NCBI RefSeq assembly: GCF_003369915.1
Contig: NW_022881614.1
Span: 17,958,336-18,022,335 of the forward strand
Length of the DNA stretch: 64,000 nt
Direction: 5' to 3'
Source: Drosophila miranda
Lineage: Eukaryota; Arthropoda; Insecta; Diptera; Drosophilidae
Both the position numbers and the translations under genes were made by a program. Below, piece after piece: positions 51,763 to 63,912 of this stretch. A model generated the notes under the pieces. The model searched no databases. It was not told the DNA's origin and worked only from the letters and a program-made list of their open reading frames with translations. The first letter of the stretch is position 1. Every line of letters begins with the position of its first letter.

Positions 51763-54451
51763 TTGCGCCGTGATGAGTCGTGCCTTAATATCACAACTGT
51801 TGGAAAAAACTCGTCCGTCATAAAGCACAAGATTCATACTTCTGTCCAATCTCGTATCAACGATCACAACTTTGATTCCGATTTTTGGGTGTTAAGGTCG
51901 ATTTCCACATACCAACCCGATCATGTTGTCAATTTCGCCCAATGGAAGATACCAGCAAACCTGCAGATGGCAGACCCGCAGTTTTACAAGCCTGCTAAGG
52001 TTGACTTATTGATAGGGGCAGAAACCTTTTTTGAGTTAATGTGTGTAGGCCAATTAAAGGCAAGTTCCGAACATCCAACAATCCAGAAAACATTGTTGGG
52101 ATGGATTGTATCAGGAAAATATAAGGCATCAGCACAGGATGCTGTATGCAATATCGCTGTTGGTAGCGATCATTGTTCTCTCGACTCTCTGGTGGAGCGC
52201 TTTTGGGAATTGGAACAGGTCCCAGAGAAGTCGAAGGCTGTATATACAGCTGAACAATTGGCTTGCGAACAAAACTTTAAGCAGACTTTACGCAGGCTCG
52301 AATCGGGTCGTTTTGAAGTGGGGCTGCCATTTAAAATAAATCCCAACGTGTTGGGTTTCTCGTTCGAGACGGCAAAACGCCGCTTTCTATCCCTAGAACG
52401 CAGACTTGCACGAGATCAGTATTTGCATGATCTGTATATGGAGTTTATGAAAGAGTATCTCATCCTTGGCCACATGTCATTGCTTCCAGACACTCCTCCA
52501 GGACGCCATTACTACATTCCACATCAATGTGTCCTGAGACCTTATAGTAAAACCACCAAGCTACGCGTCGTTTTCGATGCATCGAGCAAAACATCGACTT
52601 CAATCTCATTAAATGAGACTTTGATGGTGGGTGCAACTATTCAGAGGGAGCTTTACGCAACTCTTGCCCGATTTCGATTAAATCGTTTTGCGCTCACAGG
52701 TCGCCGAAGAAGACCGAAATTTCCAATTGATTCTGTGGAGGGATAAGGCAAATGTAGATGTTCAAACGTATCGCCTGAATACGGTTACTTATGGGACAGC
52801 CTCAGCTCCATTTCTGGCCATCCGCTGTCTCGTTGAATTGGCAGACGTTTATGCTGAGTCCCATCCTATTGCATCATAAGTCATAAAAAGTGACTTTTAC
52901 GTCGATCATATGCTTACTGGAGCAAACAGTCTGGAAGATTTAGAACGTATTCGGCTGGAAGTGTGTGAGGTCTTAGAATCCGGGGGTTTTAAGTTGGCCA
53001 AGTGGGCGTCAAATCATCCCCAGCTGCTGTCCGATAGTGGCCAGGAGAAATCGCTGCAGTTTGATCCTTCGTCGTCTGTTAAAACGCTCGGAATTAGATG
53101 GAATCCGCAAAATGATTTGTTCCCTTATCATTTAGATGACTCATTTGATTCATTGACCCCTACAAAGCGAAACATTTTGTCAGTTGCGTCCCGATTGTTC
53201 GACCCATTAGGGTTATTATGTCCCTTAATAACGAGGGCAAAAATATTGCTGCAGCAATTGTGGCGGCAAAAGTTGGATTGGGACGAGTCGGTTCCCATGA
53301 GTTTGCACACGAGTTGGAACCACTTCAAGCAAAATTTGTTTGAATTAGACAAGATAACCATACCTCGCTACATTGGCCTTCCCACGCATAAAAGCGTTCA
53401 GATTCACGGATTCGCAGACGCATCAGGTGAAGCGTACGGATGCTGCATTTACATCCGTACCAGTGATGGTAAAAATGTCGTGTCTAAGCTTCTTACCGCA
53501 AAGTCTCGAGTAGCTCCTCTCAAAACGAAATCGATTCCAAGACTCGAATTGTGCGCAGCACTCCTGTTATCCACTTTATGGGCTCAAGTAAAACCGCTCC
53601 TGGACAAGTTCATGATCGAAAGTGTGAACTTTTGGTCGGACTCCCAAGTCACCTTGTACTGGCTGGAAAGGGATCCAGCCACGTTCGCAACGTTTGTGGC
53701 CAATAGGGTTGCTGAAATCCAGGAATCGTCAAGCGGTGTGACTTGGCGGCACGTTCCTACTGAGCAAAACCCAGCCGATTTGGTGTCACGTGGCACAGAC
53801 GTAGACGGTGTAACGTGCTCATTGTGGACTGAGGGGCCCCAATTTCTGCTCCCGAATTCTGAGGAGTGGCCATGTCTACATCAGGTTGAGTTGTCCCCAG
53901 AAATGGAACGGTCGGAAAACAAGAAGTGTTTGGCAACACATTCAGTGGCAAAGTGTCAGGCCAATGATTTCATCGAGTTGATTGAAAGATGCTCATCCTT
54001 TGAGAAATTGCTTCGGATTATGGCATATGTAAACCGGTTCCTACAAGGAAGAAAGCGTAGTCGAGAGGTCGTTCTGTCAGCCAAAGAACTTAAGGTCTCA
54101 TTTCTAAGGCTGGTAGAAGTAGTCCAAAGACACGAGTTGGGACCAGAATTCCACAAGCTAGCGAGGTCGGAAATCCTGTCACCGCATCTTCAACGACTTA
54201 ACCCGTTCATACATACGAGCGAACTCGACGGAGTAACGCTGCGACTGATTCGAGTGGGAGGAAGGTTGCTCAACGCAGAGATTCCGTATGACGCCAAATT
54301 TCCTCTGCTGCTGTCGCAAAAGTCGCAGTTCGTGACGCTTTATCTTCGCAATTTGCATCGGACTCACTACCATGCAGGCGCCAAAGTCATGGTTTCGTTG
54401 CTAAGGCAGCAGATATGGCTAATCAATGCTCGAGATGTACAAGGATCCTGA
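51763..54451 (+). pseudogene. BEL/Pao 2 protease end, RT and RNase H, inactive
   Basis: 51763-52746 is open from the end of the protease domain through RT fingers (YIPHQCVLRP, LRVVFDASSKT). Near 52697 a deletion removes RT motif A (KKMYRQ region with its Asp in element 1) and shifts the frame. The next frame has TASAPFLAIRCL, then a TAA at 52877. The catalytic box reads FYVDH, where element 1 has FYVDD. RNase H follows with all acidic positions (FADAS, IPRLELCAA, FWSDSQVTLYW, NPADLVSRG) and the LIRVGGRLLNAEIPYDAKFP linker. The frame ends inside the integrase zinc region. Confidence 0.88.
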
Positions 54452-55398
54452 GAAATTGTGTGCACTGCTTCCGATACAAGCCAGTCCTACAGGGACAGTT
54501 CATGGGAAACCTGCCAGCTGATAGAGTGCGAAGAGCTCGGCCCTTTTTGATTTGTGGGGTAGATTTCTGCGGCCCATTCTACGTGTCTCTCAAGATTCGC
54601 GGCAGGCCCCCTATTAAGACATATGTAGCCGTCTTCGTCTGCTTTGTATCAAAGGCTGTTCACCTGGAGCTTGTAGCAGATTTGTCCACTGATAGTTTTT
54701 TATCTGTTTTTAAAAGGTTCATCGGGAGAAGAGGCCTTCCGGAGAAGGTGTACAGCGACAACGCCACTAACTTCGTGGGCGCGAGCAAGGTGCTGAACGA
54801 GCTGCATCAAGCGTACCAGAGGGACCAGGACCGGCTCAAGGCGTACGCAGCGCGCCTAGGCGTCGAGTGGTGTTTCATACCACCGAGAGCACCACACTTC
54901 GGCGGATTGTGGGAGGCAGCCGTCAAATCAGCCAAGCAGAGGTTGGTACGCGGAGTGGGCAACGCCAAGCTCACCGCGGACGAGCTGTGCACCCACCTGG
55001 TAGAGGTAGAGGCTCTTCTCAACTCCCGGCCAATCGCGTCCCCAGGCAACGATCCCAGCGATGGAGAAGCGCTAACGCCAGGGCACCTGCTGATCGGGCA
55101 GCCGCTTCTTTCGCTGCCGCCCGAATCAGATCACGACGACAGATGCAGCAGGGGAAGCTTCGCGTACTTGAAGCGGTGGCGAATGCTGTCAGCGCTCAAG
55201 CAGCAGTTTTGGCAGGGCTGGTCCAAGGACTACCTGGTCAGCCTGCAGAAGCGTCACCAGTGGGCTGCCAAAGGGCCAGACTTGGACATTGGCTGTCTAG
55301 TGCTCGTCCACGAGGACAACACACCGCCACAGAAGTGGACCACAGGACGAGTGGTGGCCGCAATCAAGGGTGGTGCGAACACCCGCGGGCGTAATTAA
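54415..55398 (+). pseudogene. BEL/Pao 2 integrase
   Basis: The His pair of the zinc region (HRTHYHAG) lies in the previous frame and the Cys pair (CVHC) in this one, so a frame break splits it. The catalytic core is complete: VDFCGPF, VYSDNATNF and GLWEAAVKSAK. The C-terminus leaves frame near 55375; the expected BEL tail (IKRPIHKLAKLP) is readable in another frame up to about 55440. Confidence 0.85.
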
Positions 55399-55470
55399 AC
55401 GCCCCATACACAAATTGGCAAAACTGCCAATAGACGGTTGAAGCACCGGAGGTCTTCAACGGGGCCGGAA

Positions 55471-55767
55471 TGTTGCAGCAGACGATCGTAATTACCCTAT
55501 CGTAGCGTGTGCGATGTGAGCAGAGCTTTTGCTCTCACACGCCGCGCTCTTGTACTGCTCTCTGCGCATTCAAGATCGGCTCGACGGTGGAGTCGGGGAG
55601 TTTTGCTATCTCTGGCTGCGACCAGTCCAATAAATGCTTTGAAGTCGAGCACTTGTTTTTTTTTAGTCATACATTACCTGACAATTTAAGGTAAAAACCG
55701 AAACTAGAGCCCGCTGGACCGGAGTCATCATCACGTTTGTTTTTGGAAAAAGTCTTCCGAATTTTCA
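55471..55767 (+). repeat. BEL/Pao 2, 3' LTR
   Basis: 297 bp, TGTTGCAGCAGACG to GAATTTTCA. Lacks TTG near 55517 relative to the 5' LTR. Confidence 0.92.
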
Positions 55768-55772
55768 AGAAC

Positions 55773-57153
55773 TTCTGGCTAGATCATTGCTATAGTGAAG
55801 CTGTGCGAATTCGGATGTGTCTTTTTATACAAATATATATATCCAAGTAAATTTGAAAACGTTGTGCAATCAAACACGTGCCAAGTAAATTGAAGTTCTG
55901 GTGGACTGCATTATTCCTTTTGGATTAAGAAAAATAAAAGGTATTTGGACCTTACAATAGTGACACAGCTTTAACAGTCTCGTATCATAGGGCTGGAAAT
56001 CTTACTACGTTCGACACTGGGAAGGACCTCGGATTTCCCAGGAACCAGCATCTACATAAAACAACGATAACTACAACCAAATAAACCAGAAAGAGCCGTC
56101 CGAAGATGTACTAGAGTGAAACCCGAAGTTATGTGGATGCATACTTGAGCTGAAGTACATTTTGGAGTAAGACGAGAAGAATGGTTTTCTTGCGAATTCG
56201 GAGAAACTAATATGCCGCACTCGTCACCCTTCTCGCTTATGAATTAAGCGCGCGGCTAAGGCTTTCGCATGTAGTTCTTCGCAGTGTGTGGAGTGGTTCT
56301 CAAACTGTGAAAATAAAACATTATTCTGCGGCGATCCACACTGTCGTTTAATAGTCGTCGTGTGAAAATGTACCAAAGTATTAGTTTTGAGTCTCGTCAT
56401 GAGATTTTACATTTATTAAAGATTAGGCTACGCACTAACTATTTTTGTATTGTATAGATTTAAAAAAAAAAAAACCAATAATGTATATAATTACCCATAA
56501 TTAGAAATTAGCGCAAATGAAAACCACATTTTTTTTAAGATCAGCCGTTGAGTGGCAAATCGTCGTCGTACTGGTATGGAAATGGAAAGAAAATCGGTGT
56601 TTCATCCGAATTAGAAGTGAAGACCTGTATATTCATAATTTTTCTCCCTTCCTCACAATATGTTCCTACGTCACCCCTTGAGCTCAACGGACACGCCGGA
56701 TAATTCGTATAAAGTATGAGTGAGTCACGAACTTCCTTAAACGGAATTCTGGAGTATTTTCGAAATATATATGTCTTATAAAACTTCTATTCCGGTATAT
56801 AAAACAACCATATCCGTGCCATAATTTAGAGCGGATCGGCTACTAATTTTACTTTCACGTTTACCTTCTAGTTATATAATTATCATATTTTTCTCTTCTT
56901 TCCAATTTAATTTCTGTTACAGCATATTCTCTACACATAAGTCCTATATACATATACACATATAACTAGGTATAACTTGCTACTATTTCCTCCTTCTTTA
57001 TTTAATTACTTTATGCTAAGTTTATACTTATCTGGAAAACCATGAAGTCCAAACCCTTAAATTTTGAATTATTAAATAATAATTAGTAGATAATAATGGA
57101 ACATTAAACCTTTCGTCGGCGTCGGGTGACGTGGACGCCCAGATCTGTGGTAT
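55773..57153 (+). other. Gypsy element 5' LTR remainder and leader, non-coding
   Basis: About 1.4 kb AT-rich sequence between the BEL insertion and the gag ATG. It must contain the rest of the 5' LTR and the primer-binding site, but neither border can be placed, since the 3' LTR is cut and no clear TGG-type tRNA complement stands out. No convincing frame on either strand. Confidence 0.6.
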
Positions 57154-58525
57154 ATGACAAGAAGCCATAAGAAGAAGTCAACTAATAAGTACTGCGTCTT
57201 GTGGGCACCGGTATCATGATACTTGCATGAAAGAATTCGTGAAAAATAACAGAAATTGCCCCGTATGTAGGGCGGAGTTGAATCCGGAGGAACTTTCGTT
57301 TGATGAGAATACTCTAGCAGCCGAATTACCACCCGACATGGGTTCGGGTATAGTGCCGTTAGAAGGGGGATCCAACCCGGAGTCAAACGCTTCAGAAAGA
57401 GGACATCAAAAGTCAAGAGGGGCTAGGCCTAAACAGGGACGGGGAACTACATCGCGCAGAGGGATGCATACTAGGTTGCAGTCTCAACAATTTCGGGATA
57501 ATTATTTGGGCAGTATCAGCCATAGGTCGGGCGAAGGAGATATGCCGGAAAGAACCCTTGAGGTTATACAAGCCCTGATAAAAGGTGAGCAGAAAGATAT
57601 GATGGTGGAGCTAAGTTCATTCGTTAAGAATTTGATCGAAGAAAATCTAAGCGGACAATTAGGTAGGATGACTATAGCTTCAGATAGCACGCCTTTGCAA
57701 GCGACAAAGCAAAATCACGAGCCTAATATAACAGGAAACTCGTTGTCTTCAGAAAATGGAAGGGAAAGGGGATTACCGCATCCAAATGTCTCTAACAGGG
57801 CAATAGCTCCTGGGAAGGCCGCTAATATCTTAGTCAGTTGGCGACTAAAGTTTGACGGATCCAAAGACGCTATGCACGTCGACGAATTCCTGTACAGGGT
57901 TCGTTAATTTACATCCTCCACTTTAAATAACGATTACGAATTACTCTGTGACAATATGCATCTGCTTTTTTCGGCTAAAGCCAGCGATTGGTTTTGGAAC
58001 TTCCATAGAAAGAACCCACAGTTTTCTTGGCAAACTTTTTCTACCTCGTTTAGACAACGATTCGATGATGCCAAAGATGATTTCGACTTGTGGGAGTTGA
58101 TTAGAAAACGCCGTCAGAGAGAGGGTGAATCGTTTGACGATTACCAGACGGCCGTCGAAGAATTAGTGTCCAGGCTCTCACACGAGGTTAGCGAAAATAA
58201 GTTAGTAGACATTTTAAAACGTAACGCAAAAACGGCCCTCAGATATGAACTCTTCATAGCTCGCAAACGACGGTCAACACTTTTTCCCTTTGCTGTCTCG
58301 TCACTGACAAAACCGAAAAAGACCACGAAGACACGGTCTCTCACTGAGCAGAACACTTTTTGTCTCTTCGCTTGTGTTATGTGTTTCTGGTTTTCGGGTG
58401 AGCCCGACACACGATCGTGTCTCACAATAACAACTTAGAAAGACACTTTGGTCAAGCGCTCACAGCAAAAGTGTCTTTAGATGAGCAGAACCAAAAAAGT
58501 GTCTGAGTAAAGTGTTTTTAGTTTT

Positions 58526-59656
58526 TATACCCGATACTCAAAATAAGTATTGGGATATATTAGATTTGTGGTAAAAGTGGATGTGTGTAACGTCCAGAAG
58601 GAATCGTTTCCGACCCCATAAAGTATATATATTCTTGATCAGCATCAATAGCCGAGTCGATTGAGCCATGTCTGTCTGTCCGTCTGTCCGTCCGTCCGTC
58701 TGTCCGTCTGTCCGTCCGTCCGTCTGTCCGTCCCCTTCAGCGCCTAGTGCTCAAAGACTATAAGAGCTAGAGCAACGATGTTTTGGATCCAGACTTCTGT
58801 GATATGTCACTGCTACAAAAATATTTCAAAACTTCGCCCCGCCCACTTCCGCCCCCACAAAGGACGAAAATCTGTGGCATCCACATTTTTAAAGATACGA
58901 TAAAACCAAAAACGCAGAATCGTAGAGGATGACTATATGTTCTAGAGTGTAAGGTCTCAACCAGATCGTATAATTATTATAGCCAGAATCAAGAAAACAA
59001 TTTCATTCTTTCTCGCTCTGTCTCTCTCTAACACACAGGTTTCATGGTCGGCTTTGCCAATTGCAAAATATGAGTTCAAGGATCTCAGAACCTATAAGAA
59101 CCAGAGCAACCAAATTTGGTATCCACACTCCTGTGATATCGGACCTTGACCGTTTCGTGTCCAAATTTCGCCACACCCCCTTCCGCCCCCGCAAAGGACG
59201 AAAATCTGGGGCATCCACAAATCTCAGAGACTATTAAGGCTAGAGTAACCAAATTTGGTATCCGCACTTCTGTTAGATCTTACTATAAAACGTGTATCTC
59301 AGAATTTCGCCCCACCCCCTTCCGCCCCCACAAAAGACGAAAATCTGTTGCATTCACAATATTGCACATTCGAGAAAACTAAAAACGCAGAATCATAGAT
59401 AATGACCATATCTATCAGACTGCTGAATCTGGATCAGATCGGATCATTTTTATACCCAAAAGGAACAAATCAATTTGCACTGGCTACGCAGCGCCCGACG
59501 TCACGCTCAGGCTGATTTTCTGTCTCTCTCGCACGCACTCTTTGTCGTGTCGTTTAATATTAGCGGCGTCTGCCGGAGGAGAGCCATATTGACTAAGTAT
59601 CGGGTATAACTGTAGAGTTGCGGTGTCCGCAGCAACTCACAACGTTCCCCCTCGTT
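58526..59656. mobile_element. mini-me/DINE-1-like element, copy 2, inverted
   Basis: Reverse orientation to the copy at 28624: begins TATACCCGATACTCAAAA and ends CAACGTTCCCCCTCGTT. It shares the (GTCY)n tract, the CCAAATTTGGTA motifs and the CATCCACA/ACGAAAATCTG repeats with that copy. About 100 bp longer. No coding capacity. Confidence 0.75.
58669..58733. repeat. (GTCY)n microsatellite in mini-me/DINE-1-like copy 2
   Basis: Alternating GTCT and GTCC tetramers, about 16 units. Confidence 0.92.
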
Positions 59657-60458
59657 TTTTCGTGTATATGTTTATTTATTCATGTTTTCCGCATCTTTTG
59701 GGCTATTGTATTGTAATATGTATATTTATTTGCAAAATTGGCAAACGAACATGTTCGTTTTGCTTTTCACGATTCATTTTAAGCTCCAATAGTCAAACCG
59801 TATAGAATTCACAAAAATTGATAGTTGCCATAAGCATCACACGTACAAGCACGCATACATACGCAAAAGACACTTTGTTCGTTCACTCGCGACAGATGCT
59901 CAGTGAAAAACAGGAACAAAAGAGAAGTGAAAAAATCGGTCTTTGCTTGAGCGAAGAGCGAGTTGAGCAAAAACAGATTTGATCGGGTCTTTTCAGTCCA
60001 TTTTCTCAATGTGTCCGTCAATGAGAGGTTTTTATCAGACACGCCGAAAGTGTCAACAGTTATTTGCGAGCTATGGAACTCTTGCATCTCAAAATCAGCG
60101 ATCGAACTGGCCTGAGAGAAGAAGTTCGCAAGCATGAAAACTTCTGTAAAGACAATCATAACCCTTTTCCACGAGGTAAATTCAGCCAACCGAATGTAGC
60201 AGAAATACTTACGGACAATGAGGATATGGAGGAAGAAGACGTTTCGCAGATTTATCGTAAGAAACTAGTATGCTGGAACTGCGACCAGGAAGGGCATCGT
60301 TTTGATGATTGTTTAGGAGAAAGGCGAATTTTCTGCTATGGGTGTGGTGCTAAGGATATTTATAAACCTCGATGCGTCAAATGTAACCCAGCGAAAAACT
60401 TGAAACGGGATGTACCGACCGGAGCCCAGTCAGTACATCCGACCAAGAACAGCAACTA

Positions 60459-63400
60459 AACGAAAGTAAACCAACTACCTTAAGAGGGCTTTCCGAAGGG
60501 GTAGTTGACGTAAAACCGGATATTATACTACACCAAATTTGTACAGGTATAGATGTAGCGACTCAAACGATGGAGAGCAAAGAGTTAGATTCAGAAAATG
60601 TGAATACGGGGTTTAAATTAATAGTTAAGCCCAAACGATCGACGGTCCGGAGACGAGCGTTCTGGAAAAAGGTCCAATCTGTTCGAAAACGTTTAGTCTC
60701 AGCAGTTATTCTGAGTTCAGATAACCGATTGTACACGGAGGTAATGATCGAAGGGCAAACTTATAAGGCTTTGCTGGATTCAGGAGCAACCATTAGTTGT
60801 TTGGGTGGGAGAGCAGCAACCTTTTTAGCAGATCACCCACAATCTCAGAAGTGTTTGGGAACCATACGCACTGCCAGCAACGTAGCTTGTACCGTAGTGT
60901 CCAAATTGGTGGTTCCGATTGAATTCCGTAAAATAGTTAAGGAAGTAGAGTTCTTTATCATACCAGATTTAAAGCAAGATGTTTATTTAGGAGTTGACTT
61001 TTGGAAAGATTTCGGTCTTCTATCCCAATTATTGACCCGAGAAGGAACTGTGAGCTGTTTGGAGAATAGAGACGACACGATTATGAAGGAAACGCCTAAA
61101 ATGCATTCCCTAAATGAAGAACAAAGGAACCAATTAGAGGCGGTAATAAGAACCTTCCCGTCATATGAATGCGACGGACTAGGTCGTACACACCTAATAC
61201 AACATTCTATGGTAATCAATGCCGAAGTACCCGTCAAACAACGACATTGGCCCATTTCCCCCGCGAAAGAGAAAGTGATGTTCGAAGAAGTAGAGAAGAT
61301 GATTAAGCTGGGCGTGATAGAACCTTCAAATAGTCCATGGAGTAGCAATTGCGTCCTAGTAAAGAAAGGGAACAAGAATAGGTTATGCCTTGATTCTCGA
61401 GAGATCAACAAATATACCCGAAAAGATGCATACCCCTTCCCCATATAGATGGGATACTCAGTCGATTGCCACCTGCCAAATACATAACGGGACTCGATAT
61501 GAAGCATGCTTATTGGCTAATTCCCCTAGAGGAGTCTTCACGCCAATACACCGCGTTTACCATACCTAACCGACCGCTGTATCAATACAAAGTTATGCCT
61601 TTTGGTCTAACCAATGCCTCACAAACCCTCTGTCGTTTAATGGATAAGGTAATACCTGCTAACTTGCGTACGAGAGTGTTTGTTTACCTCGATGACTTAC
61701 TAATTTTATCAGACGATTTCGAATCCCATTTAATGTTACTGAGTGAAGTTGCAGTACACTTACGAAAGGCTAATCTTACGATAAACATTGCCAAGTCGCA
61801 CTTTTGCATGCGTGAGATTAAGTATCTGGGGTGCATCATTGGATACGGACAGGTAAAGACGGATCCGAGTAAAATTGAAGCTATTAAAGAATTCCCCGTT
61901 CCCAAGACGGTGAAACAATTGCGACGATTCCTTGGTCTTACTGGGTGGTACCGTCGTTTCGTCGACAATTATGCAACGGTAAGTTGCGCCCTCACAGAAC
62001 TATTAAAGAAACCGAAAGCGTATGCGTGGAACCCTTTGGCCAATCAGGCATTTGAAAAACTTAAACAGTGCTTGACGTCTGCTCCCATTTTGTCTACTCC
62101 TGATTTCTCAAAACCCTTTTTGCTGTTATGTGATGCTAGTACTGTAGGAATTGGTTGTGTGTTAGCTCAGAAAAACGAAGAAGGAGAAGAATTACCCGTA
62201 GCATTCATGTCCGAGAAGCTATCTAAAGCTCAGAAAAACTACTCAGTCACGGAATTAGAATGTTTAGCGGTGATAAAGGGAATTAAAAAGTTTCGTGCTT
62301 ATGTAGAAGGTCAGGCATTCGAGATGATAACCGATCATGCCTTATTACAATGGCTTATGCGTCAGAAGGAGTTGTCTGGTAGATTAGCTCGATGGGCCAT
62401 AAAACTACAGGGATTCTCTTTTGAGATAACGCACCGGAAGGGCTCACTAAACGTGGTAGCGGATGCCCTATCGCGTAAAGAGGAAATCACGGTTTCTGAA
62501 ATGGAAGAGCAGGGTCCGATAGTTGATCTATCTGCCGCAGAATTTAAATCACCAGAATATATGACCTTAATTGATAATATTCGCGCTAGGCAAGACAAAT
62601 TACCTGACTTGAAGATTCTCAATGATTTTGTCTACAAAAGAACCGAACCTGATCAGGGAAATAATGGTGTAGATAATCTATCTTGGAAATTATGGATTCC
62701 TAGGGAACTCACCCAAGGTGTAATCTCGCGGGCCCATGATCCGCCCAATGCCGCTCACAGTGGAGTAGGGAAAACCATCGAAAAGATTAAAAGATATTTG
62801 TTTTGGCCAAAAATGAACATGCAAATACGTGAGTATGTAACTCATTGTGAAGTGTGTCGTCACACCAAACACCCGAACACCGTGTTGAAACCACCCATGG
62901 GAAAACCAATGGTGTCTGATCGTCCGTTTCAAAAGCTTTATATGGATTTGCTGGGTCCATATCCCCGATCCAAGAAAGGGCATATTGGTTTACTTATTAT
63001 CGTAGATCACTTCACAAAATTTCATTTCATGCCCCCTTAGGGTGTTTACTTCCAATCGGGTGTGCGATTACCTCGAAAATTATTTGTTCTGTACATTTGC
63101 AGTCCCCGAGGTGATATTAACAGATAACGGATCTCAATTCGTTTCTGGAGCCTTTCAGGCTTTTCTAACCCGCTTTGGGATACAACATATTCGTACGGCG
63201 ATATATTCACTACAGGCGAATGCCAGTGAGAGACTCAATAGATCGGTGTTAGCAGCTATAAGAGCTTACATAAGCCGGGATCATTCCACTTGGGATACCA
63301 AATTACCGGAAATCAGTGCTGCTCTCAGATCCAACATTCACCAAAGCACCGGGTACTCGCCCTATTTCCTAACCTTTGGACAAAATATGATTCTGAATGG

Positions 63401-63767
63401 CAAAGACTATGAGTTGCTTCGCCGCTTAAGACTCTTATCGGAGGATAGCCGCATTAGTTATCCGGAAGCACTACAAATTATTCGCGAATCGGCAAAGAAA
63501 AAGGTGAAAGAGTCACATGAACAAAATGCTAGGCGATATAATCTACGCTGTCGGAAAGTAGAGTTTAAGGTTGGAGAGCCAGTACTTGCCCGCAATTTCT
63601 GCCAAAGCAATGCTATTAAAAAGTTCAATGCAAAGTTAGAGCCGGTTTTTATTTCAGCCGTGGTAGACGAGTTCAGACGAGTTGGCTCATCCTATTATCA
63701 ACTGAAGAACGAACAGGGTAAAAACTTAGGAATATTTCACCTCAAAGACATACAAGTGAAACACTAG
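60459..63767 (+). pseudogene. Gypsy element pol: protease, RT, RNase H, integrase
   Basis: The pol frame is open back across the gag stop in the -1 frame, consistent with -1 frameshifting. The first ATG is at 60570. Protease: LLDSGATISCLG. RT: CLDSREINKYTRKDAYPFP, then a one-base break near 61445, then YITGLDMKHAYWLIPL (motif A), MPFGLTNA, FVYLDDLLI (catalytic). RNase H: LLCDAS, VTELECLAVIKG, ITDHALLQWL. Integrase zinc region HSGVGKTIEKIKRY, CEVCRHTKH; core Asp in YMDLLGPYP. A second frame break near 63038 precedes TDNGSQF and ANASERLNRS with the last catalytic residues. All key residues are present, but two frameshifts split the protein. Confidence 0.88.
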
Positions 63768-63912
63768 GCAACTGTCCCTTTTCCGTTTAGACTTCGCCAG
63801 TTAAAACTAGCGCTTCCTCAACTGTGGTGTAGTGGCCAGTTGTGACTCTAGAACTCCAGAGAACAGCTTGGGAAGTACGGCCCTCGCGTTTAACATTAAC
63901 TCTTCTCTTTAC
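63768..63912 (+). other. Gypsy element sequence between pol and the 3' LTR repeat
   Basis: 145 nt, non-coding, no env. No purine tract is visible next to the repeat that starts at 63913. Confidence 0.6.

Larger units (their letters stand above)
49285..55767 (+). mobile_element. BEL/Pao LTR retrotransposon 2, nested in the gypsy LTR
   Basis: LTRs at 49285-49584 and 55471-55767, with the 5-bp target duplication AGAAC at 49280-49284 and 55768-55772. The LTRs differ by one substitution and one 3-bp indel, so insertion is recent. The internal layout is primer-binding site, leader, gag-protease, RT, RNase H, integrase; no env. It shares motifs and the CAACGGGGCCGG tract with BEL element 1. Pol carries many lesions and cannot be functional. 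Confidence 0.95.
58255..60075. mobile_element. Non-autonomous TIR transposon with 8-bp target duplication (hAT- or P-like)
   Basis: Terminal inverted repeats start CATAGCTCGCAAA at both ends (13 bp identical, then diverging). The 8-bp duplication GAACTCTT lies at 58247-58254 and 60076-60083. Short AAGTGTC/GACACTT motifs recur near both ends, as subterminal repeats do in hAT elements. The arms carry no transposase frame. About 1.13 kb of its length is an inserted mini-me/DINE-1-like copy. An 8-bp duplication fits hAT or P superfamilies; the terminal bases decide neither. Confidence 0.85.
57154..60459 (+). pseudogene. Gypsy element gag, split by a TIR transposon
   Basis: ATG at 57154 starts a Lys-rich segment followed by a RING-like Cys/His finger (GHRYHDTC, then CPVC). 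A frame break near 57205 separates its first Cys pair from the rest. A long hydrophilic stretch follows to about 57850, then a TAA at 57905 in the same frame. A capsid-like segment follows (LLFSAKASDWFWNF, WELIRKRRQREGESFDDY). At 58255 a TIR element interrupts; gag resumes at 60076 with ELLHLKISDRTGLREEV and two knuckles (CWNCDQEGHRFDDC, CYGCGAKDIYKPRC) to a TAA at 60459. A RING-like N-terminus on Gag is unusual. Confidence 0.75.

Noticed and set aside
59146-59382. Short frames inside the mini-me/DINE-1-like elements
   Set aside because: They follow the internal repeats in both copies and show no protein features.
63768-63912. Envelope gene that would make the gypsy element an errantivirus
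   Set aside because: Only 145 nt lie between pol and the 3' repeat, with no frame; neither BEL element has env either.
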